DNA of 64,000 bases from Nageia nagi. Its lineage: Eukaryota; Pinophyta. Positions 55,460 through 64,000 of this stretch are shown in pieces. A program made the translations under genes and the position numbers. The first letter of the stretch is position 1. Each line of letters begins with the position of its first letter. Where the stretch lies: contig JBITNC010000001.1 in NCBI GenBank assembly GCA_050084985.1, positions 121,272,001-121,336,000 of the forward strand, given 5' to 3'. The notes beneath the pieces were generated by a model. The model searched no databases, was not told the origin of the DNA, and saw nothing but the letters and a program-made list of their open reading frames with translations.

Positions 55460-56929
55460 AACTTCATATTAAAATTGAGATTAAATTTAAAAAGTAGAAA
55501 ATATTTTGGGAGGAGAATGATTTAAATAGTACCTTTGTTCCTCTATTTTAGATTTTTCTAGGCTTGAATTTGATCAATGTTTGGTATAGATCCAATGAAT
55601 TTTCTAATAAATGATCTTTTGTGATATTTTTCCTTTGATTAGATTAGAGTGTATGGAATGTTGAGTTACAAAATACCATTATTAAATTCTATTTTTGGAT
55701 TGAGGGGATAATTTAAAATAACCTTAGATTGTTCAAAGTTGAAGAGGCTTAATCAATTATTTGAGAATTTCCCTAAGTCAAACTTCTCCATGATATAAAA
55801 TTATGGAAAGGAGGGATAAACAAGTAGGGAATAATATGAACAGGTATGGGTGTAAGGGAGGGGAAGAAGTAAATGGAAGAGAAGGAAATAAAGAGGGAGA
55901 AGAGTGAATGGTTATAGGAAAGTGAAAGGGAGCGAAGAAAAAGAAGATGATAAGTACACCATCCTATGAAAGTATTTCACATATTTCTAATAAGTAGCCA
56001 CATCTATTTTAATAACTAACAACATGAATACTATATTCATGTTAAAGTATTTATAATATATATGTATTATATAATATAAATACTTAATGCTTAATATAGG
56101 TTTATTATATTATATACATAATATATCATATAACTACCTATTTATCTATCTTACTTACCTAAGAACTATTACAATTGTGTTTAGGGTTTATTTTAAGACC
56201 CCCTTCTATAATTTTCCTTATATAAGCTAAGGTGAATTAATTTAGAAATCATACCAATTTTGATGGTGTTATGTATAGTAAGGAGGGATAATTGAAACAT
56301 AAGTAAAAAAAATATAAACATATGAATTTAAACTTTAAAATTTTATAGCAAATACTTTTCACTAAGCATGTTAGAACTTTTGTACATAGATGCAACTGGA
56401 TGAAAGCACATTGCAACTAGGCATGTGCATGTTGCAATAGAGTGATTGCATATTATAATTAGGAAGTTGCAACATGCAACCACCTAATTATAGCATTCAA
56501 CTAATATATTACAGTAAGTCAATGTAAGGTTGTGCAATCCTATCATATAGTTGAAATAAATACCATATATTTCTTTACCTTGAAACAAGAAAATGTAGTT
56601 CATTTTCCCCACATTTACATGCCACTATATTATTTCAAGTCCATCAATTTACTAAAATTTATGATGTCTTACTATAATGATGAGAAGAGGATTTATTAGG
56701 TGGCTTTAATAATGCAATTATTTTAATTTGTTATGTGTTTGGTTGATATCATGCACCCAACATGTATACCTTACAAGGGTAATCAACTTGTGATTAACCT
56801 TGCATAATTGGATGAAGCAAATAAAAAGTATTTGGAGTCTCATTACAAAGTTCAAGTGGATGCACCAAATAATTATGATATATTAATTTAATAATTTTTT
56901 TAAATTTTTAATTATGATATATTTAATGG
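55460..56929. other. No recognised gene; purine-rich tract inside
   Basis: AT-rich. 55800-55950 is a plus-strand purine tract with GGGAGGGGAAGAAG runs. No credible reading frame or repeat partner. Confidence 0.4.
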
Positions 56930-58500
56930 TTAACCATAAAATTTTCTATAACATGCCCTTTGATAGACTTTTTATAAAATAAATACAAGATTAAACTCTT
57001 ACAACAATATTACCCACTTGGTAGCCCTTACTGAAAGATTAGATTCAAACATCAAATATCTGAAAAATAAATTAGAGGAATAACATAGGTAATGTTGTTA
57101 AATATGCAATTACTCAACTTCTCTATTACAGAGCATAATTTCTCAATGGGGGTATACCTTATCTCAAAATCTATCAAAGTTTTGTTGATATAATATATTC
57201 CATTTTATCTATTCTCATCATAATTTTAGGAAAGCATTTCCCCAAGGCTCTCAAAGTGGATGATATATACAAAAAGAGTTTTTTATTCTTTAAGAGGAAC
57301 TAAAATGGGAGCATTAGAAAGGTACCTCTTTATATTTTCAAAATCTTTGTGGCAATTTTGATCCCAAATAAACTTCAAATCCTTCTTTAGAAAATGAGAG
57401 AATGGATCACTTATATTAGATAATTAACAAAATAAATATTGTAGACCTTGAATACTTCTTGAATCCTTTAAATTTATTGGGTGATGCATGTATTCAATAA
57501 ATTTTAGTTTCTTAGGAAACACTTCAATACCTCTTATTTAAATAAGGAAGCCAAGAAACTTTACAAAAGAAACTTCAAATGTACATTTTGGGGGATTTAA
57601 TCCCAACTTATACTTCCTCAACCTCTCAAAGATCACCCTCAAATCCATAATGTGGTCATCATTGTTATTGGACTTGGCCAACATATAATTCACATAAATT
57701 TCTAAATAATGACATATCAAGTTATGGAAAATGGTTACTATAGCTTTGTGATGTATGGCTCTTGTAATATTCTTCAATCCAAAATGCATCACAATATAGA
57801 AAATGGTTTCCTAAAGAGTGAAAAGGGTGGTTTTGTGTTGATCATACTTATTTAATAATTTGGTTATATTTGAAAATTAAATCCTTGAAGGATAAAATCT
57901 CATGAGCTGTTGTAGAATGAATAATCATATTAATATTAGGGATAGGAAAATTATATTTTGGATAGGGTTGATTAGTATTCATAAAATCCATGTAACATCT
58001 TATTCCATCATTCATATTTGATGTAAGCATAATATTTGAAAACCATGGAGAATAATCAATTGGTATTATAAATCTTTCCTCCAAATACTTCTTGATTTCT
58101 TTCTTCATTAGTAAGATAATTCTTGGACACATATTTATTAACTTTTATTGAATTGTATTGCTATATTTTTGTACAATAAAACTATGAGTCACAAAATTTG
58201 GATCCAAACTAGGAATATATTCATAATACTAAGAAAAAATATCTAAAAAATTATATATAAAAATTCTACACATGGATCTCTTCTTGAATCAACCATGCAC
58301 CACTTTGATCAATTTTGGATCATCTTTGGCATTAATATTTATATCAATTATTTATTCATTCAATTAATATATCCCATCACTCAATTGAGGTGGCATTGGA
58401 AACACACCCAATCCTATATATAATCATTAGCCCAATCAATAAAAATTAAACCCACTGCACCCCCTAACTACCTAATGCTAATCCTACTCTTCAATAAGTG
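56930..58500 (-). pseudogene. Tat-like Gypsy reverse transcriptase and RNase H (relic)
   Basis: From high to low coordinate: LDIFS, YYEYIPSLDPNFVTHSFIV; 57848-58132 with EIKKYLEERFIIPIDYSPWF, RCYMDFMNTNQPYPKYNFPI and STTAHEILSF; and 57538-57792 with HFGLKNITRAIHHKAIVTIF, DLRVIFERLRKYKLGLNPPK and TFEVSFVKFLGFL. Next come the connection and RNase H (LNPPKCTF-linked text, GEMLS, YYINKTLIDFEIRYTPIEK), ending in KKSIKGHVIENFMVNH at about 56935. The YVDD box reads YVNY, so both catalytic Asp residues are lost. Integrase is not found to the left. Confidence 0.82.
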
Positions 58501-59340
58501 ATAATAGTTTAGTTCCATGAACCCTATGATAAATGAAAAAGATATTTAAATTCATAAAAGATGTGCAAGCATTGGTCCTATGCTCATGAAATATATGATA
58601 AATAAAAAGATATTTACATTCTACTAAGAAGGTTTAGGCTCATTATTTCCAAATTGTTTCTGTAGATTAGAATGGATTAGGCCCTTTTCTAAACAATCCA
58701 TGAATATATCATATGGAGCAAGTGGTAACTTTAATTTTTTTCTTCTAGGTGCTTATTTAGGATTTTCCTTTGATTAATCAATCACATTAACTTTATTTTA
58801 TTCTTTCTTTAGAAAACTCATTCTTGTATCTTTAGAAGCAATTCTATACTTTAATGTGCCAATCTCCATCAAGATATTTTCCTTACAAAGTAATTTGTAG
58901 GTCATTAGTAAAAGGTAGATCCATGTATTCAACCACTTATTTCTTCAAGGTGGGGATGACATTTTTCATAAAAATCAAGGTACCATGCTTTATATTAATC
59001 ATTTCTTCAACCACAATCTAAATCTTGTGATAAACTCTCTAACCTTTCATTGGGCCCTTTCTTTGTGCTCATGATATTTGAAATTGTTATTGGTATAGGA
59101 ATATTATGCTTGAATTATTTTAGAATAACATAATAAATTGTTTATATAAAGTGATAAAACCTTGAGGAAGAGAGAAAAATCACTTTAAAGCATCACCCTT
59201 CAATGTAGTCCAAAAATACTTATCTATCAAACTAGGATTCATATCAATTTAAGCTCCAAATTCATTTAAAAGGATCAAATATGTTTTGAACATTAGATAC
59301 CCCTCTCCATTATAGGCATAAAGTGTAGGTCAACTTGATG
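58501..59340 (-). pseudogene. Tat-like Gypsy Gag (relic)
   Basis: Minus frames at about 59150-59320 read LNEFGA, stop, IDMNPSLIDKYFWTTLKGDA, FFSLPQGFITLYKQFIMLF and AQRKGPMKG, EFITRFR. These correspond to the Gag core where a GxAxxWFxxLPxGSI block precedes F...F and then a STKQ..ES...F.RF region. At 58640-58760 PLAPYDIFMDCLEKGLI matches the block seen in the other Tat-like Gag near 22520. The protease segment between Gag and RT is not clearly readable. Confidence 0.65.
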
Positions 59341-59429
59341 CTTTAGAACATAGAATAAAAAGATAGTTTTTTGAAAATATGGCCCAAGGTTAAAGATGTA
59401 AAAATGACTAATAGATGGTTAAAATATGT

Positions 59430-59860
59430 TGAATACGATAAAAATTTACAATTTTTTAAAATTCATAAATACAAAAAAAATGATTAAAAAATGCCAAAAA
59501 ATGGAAAAAATGTCAAAAATTCGTGATGAAAAAATTGGCAAATTTGAGGAAAAAGGGCCAAAACATGGAAAAAATGGCCAAAAAATGATGGGTACGACAA
59601 GTACGATAAGGGGTGTATTCTTTTTTTGCATTTTTTGGATGTTTAAACTGATAAAATGGTAAATATGGAAAAAATGGTAAACATGGGAAAAAATGACCAT
59701 GTTTTCAACTTGCTTTCAACATTTTTTGCCCATTTAAATGACCATTTTTTGCCAGTAAAAATGATGTTTTGGCATTTTTTGAGGGAAAATATGGATTTTT
59801 TGAAAAAATAGAAAAATGACATTTTTTGGATTTAAATGACATTTTTTTATTTAATGCTTT
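59430..59860. repeat. Low-complexity AAAATGG / CCATTTT region with opposed halves
   Basis: The left half (59440-59700) is dense in AAAAATGGMMAAAA motifs and the right half (59700-59850) in their reverse complements (GACATTTTTTGGATTT). An RNA from either strand could pair with itself. A 78-codon Lys-rich frame inside (59426-59662) is a by-product of the repeat. Confidence 0.7.
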
Positions 59861-62357
59861 AAAGGAATGGTGTTATGAATCTCATCAAAAAGAGGAATAA
59901 AATCTTCTATAACTTTGGGGCTTTGAAATCTTCTATAACTTTGGGACTTTTAAGATACTTACTTTCTATCTTGTTGACTCCCTTTGTCAAATCATCCAAG
60001 GAAGGATATAATTTCCCACTTCCATTGCTATACTCTCCTTGATCATTTTAATCTTCCTTTTTAAGGGTATATTTAATATATTATAAATTAAGGAAATTAA
60101 TAAGGTTTGGGATCTTAACATTATCCATTTATAAAACACTTAAATTTCAATATTAATTCTATGCAAAAACCCTAGGCTTTTTGGTACAGCTAGTGGAAAT
60201 AGAAGTGTAGTATAAAAATGTCATGTTCACCAATTTGTTGTTAGTAAAAAATTGATTTTAGTTAATGAATAATATCTATTTTAATAAAAAAGAATATAAT
60301 AAAATAATAAAATAAATGGAAGAATGATCAATAATGTTCTTCAAAATACCTAATGATTTTATGATATAGAATTATTCAAATCTAAGTAAAAATATTCTAC
60401 CAACCTATCATTTATCTTTTCTAGATGGATCACACCTTGAATTTAAACCAATGAGGATGATGACATCATATATTTGAATTTTGGACATACTTCCTTCACA
60501 ATCATAGGATGTTGACATATCTAATTAGGTCTTCTATATGCTAGAACATTGCATGTAATTAACAATGACATCAAACTCAAAGTTCATCAAATATTCCTAT
60601 CAATATGTTAAACTTAAACTATAATATCATGAAAAAGGAGTGTAATAAATAATGAGGTATAAAATATAGACTTGTTAGGTGGTGATGAGAATTAATGATC
60701 ATTGAATGTATCAATTTCTCTATCAAGGTCTAGATATGATTGAATCACATCCTTCCTTTCTTTTATAGAAAGAGTATCAACTATAAACTAAGCTTCAATT
60801 CTTAGCACTACTTAGAATTGTCACTAAAAATATAGAAAAGAGTGAAATGTATTTTATTTGAAGAATATAACTCAAATATAATAATAAAGCAATTAATATA
60901 CTTATATACCTAAAATATGATGCTTAAATAAATAAAAATCAAATTTAGGTGTTAACACTTCCAAATAATTACATGGAAAAATATTATGATTTTTCTTCTA
61001 CAAGGCCATATTCACCCTCCATTAATTAAATAGAATTGTATAGAGAGATATCATGCTTTCTAAAGGTCTTAAAATATAACAAATATAGATTTATTAGAAA
61101 TAAGACTTCACAATATTTTGAAAGAGTTGTGATATTAAAAATTTAGATCAATATCAAGGGAGATATGGCTCTTTGAAGTTGATTCTATGATTTATATTTT
61201 TTATAATTTTGATGTGTGAGAATGAACCTAATCCCTAAGGAAAAAACCTTTTATTTTTATTAAGTAGTTATATTTCATTCGCCTCTTAATTTCTTAGTTA
61301 ACTTTCTTTGTTATACATAATTATTTCAAATAAATTTAACTTTAAAATTTTTGTTGGCACTTGCATACATCAACATCCAAACAATTATGTAGGCTCTTTT
61401 CTTATGATGAAAGACAATATTGGATTCCCTATAAACTATATCCATATACACATAGATTCTATGACTAAGGGCTATTATTTTATGTTAGATCTCATGCATT
61501 AATGGTCTATACAAATTCAAAAAATAAGGGCTTTTATAGCAGAGTGTATTTTTTCATAAAGTAACATGTGAAGTGAGGATCATTTATTGCATCCAATACA
61601 CACACATTCAACTTGTTCATCTAGAAAAGGAATATTGTATAAGATATTCATTAACAAAAATGATCCTATCAATATATCATAATAAAATCCAAGCTAATTA
61701 TTTGAAACCTTATATTTATATGTAATCAATGTGGTAACTTAAGACCATTGTTCAAATTGATTACAACAACTTAAGAATACATACCTTTGACTTATAAATT
61801 TTGTTGAATAAATCAAATATACAACAAACTTTGAGGTCTTGCTAAACAAAGAATCTTCATCATCATTTTGAATGAAAGCATGAAGGGTAATCAAAATTTC
61901 AAATTAAAAAGTTTGCCTTCAAGGTAAATTTGGAACAACACTATGAGAAAATAAGATGTTCCACTATTTTTCTTAAGGTGATATGAGGATACCTCAAATA
62001 GTTGTGCATAATACTATATGATGCTTACCATAAGCCTACACCATACATAGAAGTAACACTATGTCTACACATAACATGTAATTTGTTAAATTAATTAGCT
62101 TAGAATTGATTAAGGGGACAAAATACCTAACATAATAGGGTATGTGGTCCATTTTCTTGATCAATTCTTTATAATGATTGAGAACTAAAACCTATGTGTA
62201 ATTATTTTCAAATGATGTGTCTTCCATAAAATTCTTATATTCTTTTCAAGTTTCATGTACAATTGGATAATTTTATTACATTACATTACCTTGCATTATG
62301 CATTCATTTTATTATATTTCTTGAACCTATAATGAAATACTATGAAAGCATGAGAAA

Positions 62358-62361
<4 letters not shown>
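59861..62361. other. No recognised feature
   Basis: 2.5 kb, AT-rich. A 64-codon plus frame at 61308-61502 has no family motif. No LTR pair or repeat partner seen. Confidence 0.4.
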
Positions 62362-62388
<27 letters not shown>

Positions 62389-62389
62389 A
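62362..62389. repeat. (TA)n microsatellite
   Basis: 28 bases of uninterrupted TA dinucleotides. Confidence 0.95.
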
Positions 62390-62734
62390 CTTTAAGAATA
62401 TAGGTTTTTAAGCAAGGTTGCAAAACCTACATTACATATTGTTCGAAACCTAAAATTATTTTTGAAGTTTTGATGAATAATCCTAGTACATTAGATATTA
62501 ACTAAAAATGCATAGAGAAAAAACATATAATGGTTATTTTCATGTATTATCCAAATATTCCTTAGGTCTTGTAATATTGGTGTCTTCATTCTTTGTTACT
62601 ATGATCCTTGGCTTTTTTCCGTTATGTTGATTCTTCTTATTAATAATAATATTCTTCAACATGTGCTTCTTTTTATTGTGGAGTTTCTTATTTTTTCTTC
62701 TTGGATCTTAAAGAACCTAGAGAGGCCATGAAAG

Positions 62735-62935
62735 ATGGAAGGTAGGTGGGGATGGTGTATGAGGGGCACCATTGAGGGGAAGAAGAGGGGTGTGAAGGAA
62801 GGAGGAAATAGGGGAGGGAGAAGGGGAGGGAACAAGTGAAGGAATGGGGGAAGGTATGAGTATAGGAAAATAGGAATGAGAGGGTAAGGGGAGGGGAGAG
62901 GGAGCTGAGGGAGTAAGTGGAGTGAGAGGTGAGGT
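62735..62935 (+). repeat. G-rich purine tract
   Basis: About 200 bp in which the plus strand is nearly all A and G with many runs of three to five G (GGGGAAGAAGAGGGG, GGGGAGGGAGAAGGGGAGGG). The minus-strand frame across it is a Ser/Pro/Leu by-product. Confidence 0.85.
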
Positions 62936-64000
62936 TGATTTTATGCTCTATTTGGTACACTTGGAGATAGGGGTTTTAGTAGGAGAAGTGGAATGAATTT
63001 TGGATTTGTTAGGTTTCTTTCTTATGGTTTCAATGGTATAAGAAAGGGAGGGTTAATCTCAAGAAAATATGATTTGACATAAGGAAGAGAGTTAATGACA
63101 CAATGATAGAGTAAGGTGATAAAGCCTTGGTGAAGGGGTTTTACTTATTTCCTTAATTATTCTAGTATAATGGATTTTTCCAGATAGTTGAGATAAAAAG
63201 GAAAATAATATAGATTACTTATATGAAAATAATTTAACAAAATGAAATGGTAGCTAAATAGGGTAGAGTACCTCTTTTCAAATATAACATACTACATTAC
63301 AGCTTAGGTGATCTAGTTCCATGGGTGGGGGATGGAATACCTTTTTGAAACATAATGAAAGGTGATGTATTCATCATCTTCATTATGAATAAATATATCA
63401 ATATCCTCTTTTTTATACTTGTGTTACTTCATATGATATATTCAGAGAAAGCTAAGGCCTATAGCTACATCAATTGAGTTAAGAGAGATTTTAAACTTTA
63501 TCTTTTCCACTTGAACCTAGCCCTCCTTCTAGGTATTTGTGACTGCTCAAATCACCATGGGCATTACCTTAGAATAATGTATCATAAAATCATAAAACCC
63601 TCCATTATGTGGTGCTTCCCAAACCTTCACATCTTTGTTGAAATTGGAAGGAAATTTGGACTCCATTATGGGAGGTTTCCAAGGATGCAAAGTGAAAATA
63701 GAGAGGTAGGTACAACCATTTCAACTTATTAAGGGTGTTATAATTATGTTACATGCATGAGTTATATTAGTCTTATCAATTCTTAATTGGTGATCTCTTT
63801 GCTTCTAGGCTTAGATTATTGTAAGCTAGCCATGCATTTTCATGATGATATCATATTCGATGATGGGCCATGTGGGATGAGTGATGTCTCTTAAGGTTGT
63901 TGGTTGTTGAAAGCAGTTGATCAAGTTGGTTATTTTTCTCAAAGTTTATTTAATTTGAATTTTAGTTGTAGATATTGGAGGAAGGTTGCAAGATATTTGT
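62936..64000. other. No recognised feature at the right edge
   Basis: AT-rich. A 73-codon plus-strand frame at 63511-63732 (with EIGRKFGLHYGRFPRMQSEN) looks somewhat protein-like but matches no family I know and has no neighbours in frame. Confidence 0.35.

Noticed and set aside
59426-59662. Lys-rich 78-codon plus-strand frame
   Set aside because: Arises from AAAAATGG low-complexity repeats; no family resemblance.
62688-62960. Minus-strand Ser/Pro/Leu-rich 90-codon frame
   Set aside because: By-product of the G-rich purine tract on the opposite strand.

Overview
This window looks like heterochromatic, repeat-filled nuclear DNA from a seed plant. It is strongly AT-rich, CG dinucleotides are scarce outside the youngest repeat, and almost everything recognisable is a plant-type LTR retrotransposon (Ty1/Copia, or Ty3/Gypsy resembling Tat/Athila), a LINE, or a broken PLS-class PPR gene. 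Old nested elements with extreme C-to-T decay suggest a large slowly purged genome such as a gymnosperm; that is an inference and the species is not identified. I see no intact cellular gene, rRNA gene, tRNA gene or CRISPR array. The only long intact reading frame is the Gag of one non-autonomous retrotransposon.

Layout, left to right. 241-2281: Copia pol relic (minus). 2282-4743: non-autonomous LTR element (minus) with LTRs, initiator-Met primer site, polypurine tract and a strong leader hairpin. 4744 to about 18400: an old Gypsy relic (plus) with protease, an archaeal-type RNase H piece, RT, RNase H and integrase, followed by a long unrecognised extra ORF. That ORF is split by two nested insertions. 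The first, 10224-14971, is a well-preserved gag-only element with 1583-bp LTRs and GATAT target duplications. The second, 15414-16929, is a TRIM-like element. 19325-25001: Tat-like gag-only element (minus) with GATTG target duplications. 25020-26585: LINE relic (minus).

Across 28430-30640 and 35590-36700 (plus) are purine-rich stretches that read as relics of charged or Gly/Tyr/Asp-rich protein. 31890-33060 is a PLS-class PPR pseudogene (minus). 40420-42640 is a cluster of PPR/E/DYW fragments (minus), including two tandem DYW C-termini. 43330-46020 is a Copia gag plus 3' LTR with minisatellites between them. 47340-49430 is the 5' part of a LINE (plus). 49600-54150 is a third Copia relic (minus). 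54180-55459 is a second LTR-plus-leader copy of the Tat-like family. 56930-59340 is a Tat-like Gypsy gag/RT/RNase H relic (minus). The last 4 kb contains low-complexity and G-rich tracts.

The main biological themes are nested insertion history, several elements that kept gag but lost pol, decay dominated by transitions (expected for methylated cytosines), and dispersed DYW-type PPR debris. Most boundaries of old relics are approximate. Translations were read by eye and were not searched against databases.
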